From the NCBI RefSeq assembly GCF_014649855.1, contig NZ_BMTV01000006.1, positions 164,798 to 228,797 on the forward strand: a stretch of 64,000 nucleotides of DNA, read 5' to 3'. The notes beneath the pieces were generated by a model that was not told the DNA's origin, did no database searches, and was given only the letters and a program-made list of their open reading frames with translations. Positions 24,903 to 35,744 of the stretch are shown here, piece after piece. The position numbers were made by a program, and so were the translations under genes. The first letter of the stretch is position 1; each line of letters opens with the position of its first letter. Origin of the DNA: Streptomyces roseolus. Its GTDB lineage: Bacteria > Actinomycetota > Actinomycetes > Streptomycetales > Streptomycetaceae.

Positions 24903-26404
24903 TGGACACGCCCGTGCGGGAGGACACCCGCCTTTCCCTCTGGCGGCGCGTGCGTGCCTACGCCGTTCCGCCCACCATGATCGAGACCGCCACCGCCCGC
25001 CGCCTGGCCGGCGACTGGGCCGGTGCCTGCGCCGCCGCGCGCGTCGACCTCGACCTGACCCCCCGGACCCTGGCCCGGACCCACGGCACGGAACTCGCCG
25101 CACGCGTGCGTGCCGACCTCCGCCGCCTCGCCCCCGACCTGCTGCGCTGGCACCTTCCCAGGGCCGCCCCCGACGGCCTGCTCCGCCCCGGAACGACCGT
25201 CACCCTCGCCGTCTACCCGGACCACGAGGCACCCGGCGGACGGACACCACGCCCCGTCCACCTGGTCGCCCGCACGGCGCCCGCCTGGGCCGACGCCGGG
25301 CAGCGGATCTCCCTCGCCCTCTGGGACGGGCCGCCCGCCGACCCGCCACCACGCCGGTGGGGCGCGTACGACCCCGTGGCCACCGCGCACCCCCACCCGC
25401 ACCCCAGCCGGCGTTTCCGGCTCGACCTCCACCGCCATCTGTGGGACGCCACCCGCGCCGGGGAGCTCCGCACCCGGTCGGGCGCCGACCTGCTGCCCGC
25501 CCTCCCGGCCGCGCCCGACGACCCGCCGGGCCCCGGCTGGGCCGTGGGCCGCTGGGCCGCCGAGGCCCGCCTCCTGCTCGCCGCCGAAGGCCGGACCGCC
25601 GGCCCCGTCCTCGTACGCCTCGGATCGGGGCAGCGGCTCCTCCTCGCCCTGGAGGCGGACGGACGGGCCAGGACCGAACCCGTACCGGCGGGGCGGGGAC
25701 GGTACGCGCCGCCGGACGACCCGACCGGCCGTCCGCGGCCGGCCGTGCTCCCCGACGCGGCGACCTGGACCCCGCCCGACCTCGCCCTGCTCCGCGCGGG
25801 GCTCGTCACCCCCGGCGACCTGCACCCGCTCGTCGCCGAGGCGCTGGCCCCCGGAGGCCGGGACGGCACGGGAACCCCCGGAGACGCGGGGGACGGGCCG
25901 AGGCTGGTGGACTGCCGGGGGAGCCGGCACCGCATCGGACTCGTCGACGGAGTCCTCGTGCCGCTCGACCACGACCCGGCCGAACTCCGCCGCGAGGAAC
26001 TCCTCGTCGCCCTCTCCGGGACGCCCCTGCCCTGCCTGCGGGCGATCGACGCGGCCCACCGCAGCCCCGACAGCCTGACGGACGTCCGCGAGCGCCTCGC
26101 CCACGGCGACACGGCCGGCGCGTTCGCCGTCGTCGAAGGCCTCCTCGGATCCGGCGCCGTCCTGCGCGACGGCCCCCTGCGCGACGCCCTCGAACGCGCC
26201 GCCGAACGGAAGGTCCTGCACGGCCTCTACCGGTCGGGGCTGCGTGCCACCGGCCCCGAAGACGTCCCCGAACCCCCGCCCGCTCCCGCCCCCGACCCCG
26301 CCCGCGGCCCGGTCCGCCGCCCCCGCGGCACCTCGTTCGGCGCCCGCGAGGCCCGTCGGGCCCTCGGCCACCGCGACCGCCCCCGCCACGCGCTGGCGCG
26401 CTGA
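24902..26404 (+). CDS. Unrecognised 500-aa protein, first gene of the MoxR/vWA operon
   Basis: 500 aa, rich in Ala, Pro, Arg and Leu, with no signal peptide or membrane helix. I recognise no catalytic motif. Visible features are an N-terminal helical region (MIETATARRLAGDWAGACAAAR, about 20-45), a middle region with HPHPHPSRRFRLDLHRHLW (His-rich, near 160-180), a segment CRGSRHRIGLVDGVLVPLDHD near 340, and a basic tail with PRGTSFGAREARRAL. Start ATG 24902 overlaps the upstream ORF stop. Conserved order with a MoxR ATPase and a metallopeptidase/vWA protein suggests it is the operon-specific partner or substrate adaptor of that machine (inference). Confidence 0.85.
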   Translation: MDTPVREDTRLSLWRRVRAYAVPPTMIETATARRLAGDWAGACAAARVDLDLTPRTLARTHGTELAARVRADLRRLAPDLLRWHLPRAAPDGLLRPGTTVTLAVYPDHEAPGGRTPRPVHLVARTAPAWADAGQRISLALWDGPPADPPPRRWGAYDPVATAHPHPHPSRRFRLDLHRHLWDATRAGELRTRSGADLLPALPAAPDDPPGPGWAVGRWAAEARLLLAAEGRTAGPVLVRLGSGQRLLLALEADGRARTEPVPAGRGRYAPPDDPTGRPRPAVLPDAATWTPPDLALLRAGLVTPGDLHPLVAEALAPGGRDGTGTPGDAGDGPRLVDCRGSRHRIGLVDGVLVPLDHDPAELRREELLVALSGTPLPCLRAIDAAHRSPDSLTDVRERLAHGDTAGAFAVVEGLLGSGAVLRDGPLRDALERAAERKVLHGLYRSGLRATGPEDVPEPPPAPAPDPARGPVRRPRGTSFGAREARRALGHRDRPRHALAR

Positions 26405-26470
26405 CCCGCGCCCGGCCCCTCACGGTTCCCGCTTCACGGCTCCCGCCTCACGCCCTCGGCCGACGGCCTG

Positions 26471-26530
26471 CCGTCCTGCCCTGCCCTGTCCTGTCCTGCT
26501 CTTCTCTTCCGTCTTCTTCTCTTCCGCCGC
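26471..26530. other. Pyrimidine tract between operon genes 1 and 2
   Basis: The 167-bp gap between the first gene and the MoxR gene holds about 60 bp that are almost all C and T on the plus strand (repeats of CCTGT, CTTCT). No promoter or dyad is apparent. Such tracts can form unpaired leaders or alternative DNA structures. Confidence 0.5.
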
Positions 26531-26571
26531 CGTGCCCCGGCACGCCCGCACCCACCCAGGTGATGTCACCC

Positions 26572-27861
26572 ATGCGCACCCCTACGCCCACCAAGCCGAC
26601 AGCCACCGGTACGACTTGTGCGTCCCCTACGACCGCAGGGACCGCCACGACCGTCCCGCGCACCGGCCGGCAGCTCGACGTCGCCGCCGAGCTCCTCGCC
26701 CTCCTCGGTGCCACCCGCACCGAGCCCCGCGCCGACGACCAGCTGGAGGCGCTGACGCTGGCGGTCGCCGCCGACCTGCCCGTCCTCCTGTGGGGCGAGC
26801 CCGGCATCGGCAAGACCGCCGCGCTCACCCAGCTCGCCGAGGAACTCGACCTGCCGCTGACCACCGTCATCGCCAGCGTCCACGAACCCAGCGACTTCTC
26901 CGGCCTGCCCGTCCTCGGCGACGACCCGGCCGTACGCGGCGTGGCGATGGCCCCGCCCGACTGGGCCGTCCGGCTCGTGCGCGAGGGCCGGGGCCTGCTC
27001 TTCCTCGACGAGCTCTCCACCGCCCCGCCCGCCGTCCAGGCCGCCCTCCTGCGGCTCGTCCTGGAGCGCAGGGTCGGCGCCCTCACCCTGCCGCCCGGGG
27101 TGCGGATCGTGGCGGCCGCCAACCCGCGCGCGTCGGCCGCCGACGGCTGGGAGCTGAGCGCCCCGCTCGCCAATCGCTTCGTCCACCTCCGGTGGACGCA
27201 CGAACACGAGGTCGTCGTCCGCGGCCTCGGCGGCACCTGGCCCCGCGCCACCCTGCCCCGCCTCGACCCCGAACGGCTCCCCGAGGCCGTGGACCACGCC
27301 CGACGGGCCGTCTGCGGGCTGCTCGGCAGCCGGCCGACGCTCGTCCACCGGCTGCCGGGGGAGGAGACCCGCCGGGGCGGGCCCTGGCCCTCGCCCCGCA
27401 GCTGGGACATGACGCTGCGTCTGCTCGCCTTCGCCACCGTCGCCGGCTCCTCCCGCGAGGTCCTCTCCCTCCTCGTCCGCGGCACCGTCGGCGACGGGCC
27501 GGGCTTCGAACTCCTCGCCTGGATCGACCGGATGGACCTCCCCGACCCCGAGGAACTGCTCGCCGACCCGGCCGGTGCCGTGCTCCCCGGACGCGGCGAC
27601 CGGCGCCAGGCCGCCCTCGAAGCCGTCGTGACCGCCGTCCGCGAACGCCCCGCCCGGGACCGCTGGGACGCCGCCTGGGCCCTGCTCGCGCGGGCCGCCG
27701 AGACCGGCCCGCCGGACCTCGTCGTCGTGCCCGCCACCACGCTCGCCGCCCTCCGCCGCGACGACTGGGACGTCCCCGCCGCCATCGAGCGCCTCGCGGG
27801 AGCCGTCGACCTCTCCCGCCGCGCCGCCCGCCCCGCCGCGACCGCCCGGGGACGCCGATGA
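26572..27861 (+). CDS. MoxR-family AAA+ ATPase
   Basis: 429 aa. Walker A GEPGIGKT at 75-82, Walker B GLLFLDELS at 141-149, sensor-1 region AAANPRAS at 181-188, with the MoxR-type S/T-rich stretch HEPSDFSGLPVLGD before Walker B. A non-conserved C-terminal extension of about 150 residues carries a helical domain. MoxR ATPases act as chaperones that load metals or remodel vWA-containing partners; the partner here is the next gene, whose ATG overlaps this TGA (ATGA, 27858-27861). ATG 26572 is chosen because AGGTGA lies 8 bp upstream; a nearer ATG at 26563 overlaps that site. The first 30 residues are Thr/Pro-rich and probably disordered. Confidence 0.95.
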   Translation: MRTPTPTKPTATGTTCASPTTAGTATTVPRTGRQLDVAAELLALLGATRTEPRADDQLEALTLAVAADLPVLLWGEPGIGKTAALTQLAEELDLPLTTVIASVHEPSDFSGLPVLGDDPAVRGVAMAPPDWAVRLVREGRGLLFLDELSTAPPAVQAALLRLVLERRVGALTLPPGVRIVAAANPRASAADGWELSAPLANRFVHLRWTHEHEVVVRGLGGTWPRATLPRLDPERLPEAVDHARRAVCGLLGSRPTLVHRLPGEETRRGGPWPSPRSWDMTLRLLAFATVAGSSREVLSLLVRGTVGDGPGFELLAWIDRMDLPDPEELLADPAGAVLPGRGDRRQAALEAVVTAVRERPARDRWDAAWALLARAAETGPPDLVVVPATTLAALRRDDWDVPAAIERLAGAVDLSRRAARPAATARGRR

Positions 27862-29132
27862 CCGACCCGAACGCCCCGGCCGCCGCCGCGGCCGCCGTGG
27901 TCCCGGCCGAGGAGGCGCTGGACCGGGACAAGCTGTACGCCGCCCGGCTCTACGCCGTCCGCGTCCGCCCGTACCTCGCCACCGCCCTCTTCGCCCTCCA
28001 CGTGGTGCCCACCCGGGCCGTCCCCACCATGGCCGTCGACCGCCACTGGCGGATGTACGTCTCCCCGGCGTTCGTCGACCGGACGCCGATGACGGACCTC
28101 GCCGGCGTCTGGGTCCACGAGGTCGCCCACCTGCTCCGCGACCACCACGGCCGGGGCGACCGCCTCGCCCGCGACCTCGGCCTCGACGGCCCGGCCGAAC
28201 GGCTCCGCCTCAACATCGCCGGCGACTTCGAGATCAACGACGACATCTACGGAGACGGCCTCCCGCGCCCCGGCGGCGTCATCCGGCCCGAGATGCTCGA
28301 CCTCGCGCCCGGCCTGCTCATGGAGGAGTACGTCCGCGCCGTACGCATCACCCCGCGCACCTCCGAACTGGCCTGGCTCGACTGCGGCAGCGGCGCCGAC
28401 GGCCACCCCCGTTCCTGGGAACTCGGCGCCGACGGTGCCGACGGCCTCACCCCGCAGGAGCGCGCCGCCGTCGTGTACCGCGTCGCCCAGGGCATCAAGG
28501 GCCGCCCCGGCACCGCCCCCGAAGCCTGGGAGCGCTGGGCCGAACAGGTCTGCCACCCGCCCCAGCCCTGGCGGGAACTCCTCGGCGCGGTCCTCGCCGC
28601 CGCCGTCTCCGCGGCCGGTGCCGGCGAGGACTACACCTACCGTCGCCCCTCCCGCCGCTCCGCCGCCCTCCCCGGCGTCGTCCTGCCCAGCCTCCGCCGC
28701 GTCCCGCCGCACATCGGCGTCGTCATCGACACCTCGGGCTCCGTCTCCGACACCGAACTAGGCAGTGCCCTCCTGGAGGTCGCCGCCCTCACCCGCGCCG
28801 TCGACGGCCGCCGTGACCTCGTCACCGTCGTCGCCTGCGACGCCGCCGCCCACACCGCCCAACGCCTCTGCGCCGGCGCCGACATCCCCCTCGTGGGCGG
28901 CGGCGGCACCGACCTCCGCGCCGGTTTCGCCCGCGCCCTCCGCCTCAGCCCCCGCCCCGACGTCCTCGTCGTCTTCACCGACGGCCAGACCCCGTGGCCG
29001 AGAACCGCCCCTCCCTGCCGTACGATCGTCGGCCTCTTCCCCCGCCCACCGGCCTCGGATCCGGAGGACGAGGAGGCGGACGAGCTGCTGCTCCGACCGC
29101 CGGGGTGGGCACGGGTGGTGGAGATCGGCTGA
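27858..29132 (+). CDS. DUF2201 protein: zinc-metallopeptidase-like domain plus vWA-like domain
   Basis: 424 aa. N-terminal putative metallopeptidase domain with HEVAH at 87-91 inside WVHEVAHLLRDHH, and a possible third ligand region in NIAGDFEINDD near 120. C-terminal vWA-like domain with a MIDAS motif DTSGS at 291-295 and GGGGTDLRAGF and FTDGQTPWP as the other metal-site loops. The two-domain DUF2201 layout is established for partners of MoxR ATPases. The likely role is a metal-regulated protease or assembly factor driven by the ATPase; the substrate is unknown. It is translationally coupled to moxR by a 4-bp overlap and is followed by heptamer array B. Confidence 0.93.
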   Translation: MTDPNAPAAAAAAVVPAEEALDRDKLYAARLYAVRVRPYLATALFALHVVPTRAVPTMAVDRHWRMYVSPAFVDRTPMTDLAGVWVHEVAHLLRDHHGRGDRLARDLGLDGPAERLRLNIAGDFEINDDIYGDGLPRPGGVIRPEMLDLAPGLLMEEYVRAVRITPRTSELAWLDCGSGADGHPRSWELGADGADGLTPQERAAVVYRVAQGIKGRPGTAPEAWERWAEQVCHPPQPWRELLGAVLAAAVSAAGAGEDYTYRRPSRRSAALPGVVLPSLRRVPPHIGVVIDTSGSVSDTELGSALLEVAALTRAVDGRRDLVTVVACDAAAHTAQRLCAGADIPLVGGGGTDLRAGFARALRLSPRPDVLVVFTDGQTPWPRTAPPCRTIVGLFPRPPASDPEDEEADELLLRPPGWARVVEIG

Positions 29133-29147
29133 TTCCTCCAGGCGTTT

Positions 29148-29318
29148 GGATCCAGCATCCAACATTCGGGATCCGGGATCCGGGATCCGGGATCCGGGAT
29201 ATCGGATACGGGATCTCCTATCCGATATTCCGTATCCGATATCCGATATCTGGCATCCGGCATGTTGGATCCGAGAGCCCATCAGGTGGCTGGATCCAAC
29301 ATCCACCCCGTTGGATCC
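29148..29318. repeat. Heptamer repeat array B with internal 14-bp inverted repeat
   Basis: Eighteen consecutive heptamer slots, 29148-29273, begin with GGATCCA. GGGATCC units abut four times (GGATCC at 29169, 29176, 29183, 29190), followed by AT-rich variants (GGATATC, GGATACG, GTATCCG, ATATCCG). Two more copies at 29292 and 29313 are 21 bp apart but 4 bp out of register with the main block. Inside lies a perfect inverted repeat, 29198-29211 and 29230-29243 (GATATCGGATACGG), with an 18-nt spacer. The array occupies the space between the vWA gene and the MpaB-like gene, ending 8 bp before its -10-like box. Confidence 0.9.
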
Positions 29319-29325
29319 AGCCGCG

Positions 29326-29331
29326 TAGCCT
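29326..29331 (+). promoter_or_regulatory. -10 element of a leaderless promoter (TAGCCT)
   Basis: TAGCCT lies 7 bp before ATG 29339 of the MpaB-like gene and 8 bp after the last GGATCC of array B, so the repeats occupy the upstream promoter region. Confidence 0.5.
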
Positions 29332-29338
29332 GAACCCC

Positions 29339-30216
29339 ATGAGGCAGGACGCCGACCCCGGTCTCTTCGGACCCCGTTCCGTCACCTGGCAGCTGCACGC
29401 CGACCCGGTCATGTGGATCGCCGGCGTGCGGGCCCTCTACCTCCAGGCCCTCCACCCCGTCGCCGTGCGCGGAGTCATGATCAACAGCAGCTTCCGGGAG
29501 GATCCCTGGGGGCGGCTGATGCGGACGGCGAGCTTCGTCGGGACGCTCAGCTACGGCACGCGGGACGCCGCGGAGGCGGCCGGCGCGCGCGTCCGCCGGG
29601 TCCACCGGCTCCTCAAGGTGGACGACCCCGCGCTGCTGCTCTGGGTGCACTGCGCCGAGATCGACTCGTACGTCACCGTCGCCCGCCGCTCCGGGCTGCC
29701 GCTCACCGGGGAACCCGCCGACCGGTACGTGGACGAACAGCGCACCTCCGCGCGGCTCGTGGGTCTCGACCCGACGGGCGTCCCCGCCACCCGGGCCGCG
29801 CTCACCGCCTACTTCGACTCCGTCCGCGGCGAACTCGCCGCCGGAGAGGACGCGCTCGCCGTCCTCGACTTCCTGCGCGAGCCGCCCGTACCGCCCGCGC
29901 TGGCCGTCGGGCGGGCGCTGGCGTGGCGGCGGATCAGCTCCCTGGCGTACGACACCCTGCCGGACTGGGCCCATGCCCTCTACGGCCGGCCGGTACCGCC
30001 CGAGGCCACCGTCACCCGGCGCCTCGTGACCACCGCCCGCCTGCTGCGCCGCGTCCCCGCCGCCCTCCGCTGGCGGCTCCCGCCCGGCCACATCCCGCGC
30101 GCCGTGGACCGCCTCGGGCCCGACACCCGACCCGACCCGTACACACTGTCCGTGCCTGCGGCCATACTGGACGGGCCGGAGAGCGTGCACGAAGACGACG
30201 GGGGCGACGGCACACG

Positions 30217-30235
<19 letters not shown>
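29339..30235 (+). CDS. MpaB-like oxygenase (DUF2236 family)
   Basis: 298 aa. Family marks are the N-terminal MWIAGVRALYLQALHPVAVRG, which contains the conserved HP, and FREDPWGRLMRTASFVGTLSYG, followed by the RVRRVH and HCAEIDSY segments. MpaB and latex-clearing-protein relatives use a b-type haem ligated by histidines for oxidative C-C cleavage; many Streptomyces homologues have no known substrate. ATG 29339 lacks a Shine-Dalgarno and appears leaderless. Its 3' end overlaps the kinase gene by 19 bp, so the two are cotranscribed. Confidence 0.9.
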
Positions 30236-32517
<2,282 letters not shown>

Positions 32518-32534
32518 GTCGGCGCCCGCCCTGC

Positions 32535-32540
32535 TTGAAT
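32535..32540 (+). promoter_or_regulatory. -10 element of a leaderless promoter (TTGAAT)
   Basis: TTGAAT lies 6 bp before GTG 32547 of the phosphopantetheinyl transferase gene and explains its lack of a Shine-Dalgarno. The same hexamer precedes the GNAT gene at 57780. Confidence 0.45.
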
Positions 32541-32546
32541 GACCAT

Positions 32547-33332
32547 GTGATCACCGACCGCCGCGACGCATCCGCACCCGAGCCCCACCCGCCCGCCTTC
32601 GGCCCGGACGCCGTTCCCGCCCGGGGCGACGTCGAGCTGTGGCAGCTCCGGGTGGACCACCTCGCCGAGGAGGACCTCGACCCGTCCGAACTCGACGACG
32701 GGGAACGCGCCCGGCTCGCCGCACCCCTCCGGGTGGCGGACCGGCTCCGGTACGGCATCGGCCACATCGCCCTGCGCCGCCTCCTGGCCCCCCGCCTGGG
32801 CGTCGCCCCCGCCGCGGTCGCGTACCGTCGCGAACCCTGCCCCGGCTGCGGCGCCCTCCACGGCCGCCCCGCCGTCGAAGGCCCGCCCGGCGCCCCGCAC
32901 TTCTCCCTCTCGCACAGCGGCGACGTCGTCCTCATCGGCATCGCCGGCCGGCCCGTCGGCGTCGACGTCGAGATCTTCCCGGAGGCCGCCACCGTCCGCG
33001 AGGTCGCCTCGGCCCTCCACCCGCTGGAACGGGCCGAGATCGCCCGGGCCGGGCACGCGCCCGAGGCGTTCACCCGCGTCTGGTGCCGCAAGGAGGCCTA
33101 CCTCAAGGGCCTCGGCATCGGCGTGGCCCGCCCCCTCGACCAGGACTACCTGGGCGGGGACGACCCCGCCGCCCGCCCCGGGGGCTGGGCCGTCCGGGAC
33201 GTGACCACCGCCGACGGACACGCGGCGGCCGTCGCGGTCGAGGGAACCCCGGGACTCGTCCGTTCGAGTTGGCTTCCCTCCTCCTTCGTGACCGCCTCCG
33301 CCACCGCCGAGCCCTCGGGCGCACCGTCCTGA
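32547..33332 (+). CDS. Sfp-type 4'-phosphopantetheinyl transferase
   Basis: 261 aa. The enzyme transfers phosphopantetheine from CoA to a serine of carrier proteins. Visible motifs are FSLSHSGDVVLIGIAG, VGVDVE (metal-binding Asp/Glu, about residue 140) and WCRKEAYLKGLG (about 180), the standard Sfp signature. A CPGCG pair near 95 is also typical of actinomycete members. No carrier-protein gene is nearby, so it probably serves pathways elsewhere. The GTG at 32547 is chosen because it follows a TTGAAT box at leaderless spacing and keeps the frame; the nearby ATG at 32545 is out of frame. Confidence 0.93.
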   Translation: MITDRRDASAPEPHPPAFGPDAVPARGDVELWQLRVDHLAEEDLDPSELDDGERARLAAPLRVADRLRYGIGHIALRRLLAPRLGVAPAAVAYRREPCPGCGALHGRPAVEGPPGAPHFSLSHSGDVVLIGIAGRPVGVDVEIFPEAATVREVASALHPLERAEIARAGHAPEAFTRVWCRKEAYLKGLGIGVARPLDQDYLGGDDPAARPGGWAVRDVTTADGHAAAVAVEGTPGLVRSSWLPSSFVTASATAEPSGAPS

Positions 33333-33351
33333 GCAGCGAGGACGCCCCGGC

Positions 33352-33434
33352 GTGAAGCTGAACTGCGAGCGCGCTTAAGAAATCCTCGATGGACCACGAG
33401 CCCCCGGTGCGGAAGATTCCTCTCCGAGGATCTT
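33352..33434 (+). promoter_or_regulatory. Leader with mutually exclusive hairpins upstream of tdh-kbl
   Basis: ATCCTCG (33382-33388) can pair with CGAGGAT (33425-33431), while AAGATTCCTC (33413-33422) can pair with GAGGATCTT (33426-33434). The two pairings share the right arm and cannot coexist, as in an attenuator. An 8-codon ORF (GTG 33352, encoding MKLNCERA) ends at 33378 just before the first arm. TTGACC at 33452-33457 could be a -35 for a second start nearer the gene. Function is inference. Confidence 0.4.
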
Positions 33435-33488
33435 GGGCACGCGCGCGTGCCTTGACCCGTACATCACAGGACACGTACGTCGGGAGCC

Positions 33489-34529
33489 GTGGCATTGAAG
33501 GCGTTGGTCAAGCTGAAGGCGGAGCCGGGACTCTGGCTCACGGACGTGCCCGAGCCGGAGACCGGCCCCGGGGACGTACTGATCAAGGTCAAGCGGACCG
33601 GGATCTGCGGTACCGACCTGCACATCCGCTCCTGGGACGGCTGGGCGCAGAAGACCATCACGACCCCGATGACCATCGGCCACGAGTTCGTCGGCGAGGT
33701 CGTCTCCGTCGGCCGTGACGTCACCGACGTCTCCGTCGGCGACCTGGTCAGCGGCGAGGGCCACCTCGTCTGCGGCAAGTGCCGCAACTGTCTCGCCGGC
33801 CGCCGCCACCTCTGCCGCGCCACCGTCGGCCTCGGCGTCGGCCGCGACGGCGCCTTCGCCGAGTACGTGGCGCTGCCCGCCTCCAACGTGTGGGTGCACC
33901 GCGTGCCGGTCGACCTCGACGTCGCCGCGATCTTCGACCCCTTCGGCAACGCCGTCCACACCGCGCTCTCCTTCCCGCTCGTCGGCGAGGACGTCCTCGT
34001 CACCGGCGCGGGCCCGATCGGCATCATGGCCGCCGCCGTCGCCAAGCACGCCGGCGCCCGCAACGTCGTCATCACCGACGTCAGCGAGGAGCGCCTCGAC
34101 CTCGCCCGCAAGACCGGCGTCTCGCTCGCGCTCAACGTCGCCGAGGGGACCATCGCCGACGGCCAGCGCACCCTCGGGCTGAAGGAGGGCTTCGACGTCG
34201 GCCTGGAGATGTCGGGCAACCCGCACGCCATGCGCGACATGATCGCCAACATGACCCACGGCGGGAAGATCGCCATGCTCGGCCTGCCGAGCGAGGACTT
34301 CGCCGTCGACTGGGCGAAGATCGTCACTTCGATGATCACCATCAAGGGCATCTACGGCCGCGAGATGTTCGAGACCTGGTACGCCATGTCGGTCCTCCTG
34401 GAGGGCGGACTCGACCTGTCCCCGGTCATCACGGGCCGATACGACCACACCGACTTCGAGGCCGCCTTCGACGACGCGGCCTCCGGCAAGAGCGGCAAGA
34501 TCATTCTCGACTGGACTGCGGGAGCCTGA
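33489..34529 (+). CDS. tdh: L-threonine 3-dehydrogenase
   Basis: 346 aa zinc-dependent medium-chain dehydrogenase that oxidises L-threonine to 2-amino-3-ketobutyrate with NAD+. Catalytic zinc ligands are in [13 protein letters not shown] and GHEFVGEV, structural zinc cysteines in [15 protein letters not shown], and the Rossmann glycines in [12 protein letters not shown]. The C-terminal [15 protein letters not shown] is specific to threonine dehydrogenases. The GTG at 33489 follows GGGAG. The stop is 3 bp before kbl, so the two enzymes are made together and pass the unstable ketone directly. Confidence 0.97.
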   Translation: MALKALVKLKAEPGLWLTDVPEPETGPGDVLIKVKRTGICGTDLHIRSWDGWAQKTITTPMTIGHEFVGEVVSVGRDVTDVSVGDLVSGEGHLVCGKCRNCLAGRRHLCRATVGLGVGRDGAFAEYVALPASNVWVHRVPVDLDVAAIFDPFGNAVHTALSFPLVGEDVLVTGAGPIGIMAAAVAKHAGARNVVITDVSEERLDLARKTGVSLALNVAEGTIADGQRTLGLKEGFDVGLEMSGNPHAMRDMIANMTHGGKIAMLGLPSEDFAVDWAKIVTSMITIKGIYGREMFETWYAMSVLLEGGLDLSPVITGRYDHTDFEAAFDDAASGKSGKIILDWTAGA

Positions 34530-34532
34530 CCC

Positions 34533-35732
34533 ATGTTCGATTCCGTACGCGACGACATCCGCGCCACCCTCGACGAGATCCGGGCGGCTGGCCTCCACAA
34601 GCCCGAGCGGGTCATCGGCACCCCCCAGTCCGCGACCGTCGAGGTCACCGCCGGAGGCCGCCCCGGCGAGGTGCTGAACTTCTGCGCCAACAACTACCTC
34701 GGCCTCGCCGACCACCCCGACGTGGTCGCCGCCGCCCACGAGGCGCTCGACCGCTGGGGCTACGGCATGGCCTCGGTCCGCTTCATCTGCGGCACGCAGG
34801 AGGTGCACAAGGAGCTGGAGGCCCGCCTCTCGGCCTTCCTCGGCCAGGAGGACACGATCCTCTACTCCTCCTGCTTCGACGCCAACGGCGGCGTCTTCGA
34901 GACCCTCCTCGGGCCTGAGGACGCGGTCATCTCCGACGCCCTCAACCACGCCTCCATCATCGACGGCATCCGCCTCTCCAAGGCCCGCCGCTTCCGTTAC
35001 GCCAACCGCGACATGGCCGACCTGGAGCAGCAGCTCAAGGAGGCCACCGAGGGCGGCGCCCGGCGCAAGCTGATCGTCACCGACGGCGTCTTCTCCATGG
35101 ACGGCTACGTCGCCCCGCTCGCCGACATCTGCGACCTGGCCGAGCGCTACGACGCCATGGTCATGGTCGACGACTCGCACGCCGTCGGCTTCGTCGGCGC
35201 CGGCGGCCGCGGCACCCCCGAGCTCCACGGCGTCATGGACCGCGTCGACATCATCACCGGCACCCTCGGCAAGGCCCTCGGCGGCGCCTCCGGCGGCTAC
35301 GTCGCCGCCCGCGCCGAGATCGTCGCCCTGCTGCGCCAGCGCTCCCGCCCGTACCTCTTCTCCAACACCCTCGCCCCGGTCATCGCCGCCGCCTCCCTCA
35401 AGGTCCTCGACCTCCTGGAGTCCGCCGGTGACCTGCGCGACAAGCTCAACGCCAACACCGCCCTCTTCCGCGGCCGCATGACCGAGGAGGGCTTCGACAT
35501 CCTCCCCGGCGACCACGCCATCGCCCCCGTCATGATCGGCGACGCCGCCGTGGCCGGGAAGATGGCCGAGCTCCTTCTGGAGCGCGGCGTCTACGTGATC
35601 GGCTTCTCCTACCCGGTCGTCCCCCAGGGCCAGGCCCGCATCCGCGTCCAGCTCTCGGCCGCGCACTCCACGGAGGACGTGAACCGCGCGGTGGACGCCT
35701 TCGTGGCGGCCCGCGCGGAACTGGGCGCCTGA
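34533..35732 (+). CDS. kbl: Glycine C-acetyltransferase (2-amino-3-ketobutyrate CoA ligase)
   Basis: 399 aa PLP enzyme of the alpha-oxoamine synthase family. It cleaves 2-amino-3-ketobutyrate with CoA into glycine and acetyl-CoA. The PLP lysine is Lys247 in [23 protein letters not shown] supplies the ring-stacking and Asp contacts, and [14 protein letters not shown] is the family N-terminus. The order tdh-kbl with a 3-bp gap is the standard threonine-to-glycine operon. Heptamer array C starts 12 bp after its stop. Confidence 0.97.
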   Translation: MFDSVRDDIRATLDEIRAAGLHKPERVIGTPQSATVEVTAGGRPGEVLNFCANNYLGLADHPDVVAAAHEALDRWGYGMASVRFICGTQEVHKELEARLSAFLGQEDTILYSSCFDANGGVFETLLGPEDAVISDALNHASIIDGIRLSKARRFRYANRDMADLEQQLKEATEGGARRKLIVTDGVFSMDGYVAPLADICDLAERYDAMVMVDDSHAVGFVGAGGRGTPELHGVMDRVDIITGTLGKALGGASGGYVAARAEIVALLRQRSRPYLFSNTLAPVIAAASLKVLDLLESAGDLRDKLNANTALFRGRMTEEGFDILPGDHAIAPVMIGDAAVAGKMAELLLERGVYVIGFSYPVVPQGQARIRVQLSAAHSTEDVNRAVDAFVAARAELGA

Positions 35733-35744
35733 GCCCCGGAGTCG

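Noticed and set aside
29148..29318. Attachment site or IS end at the repeat arrays
   Set aside because: No integrase, transposase or target-site duplication flanks any array, and adjacent genes are intact for three of the four.
32547..33332. Secondary-metabolite cluster around the phosphopantetheinyl transferase
   Set aside because: No polyketide, non-ribosomal peptide, terpene or siderophore synthase gene lies in the window; flanking genes are a kinase and the threonine-degradation operon.
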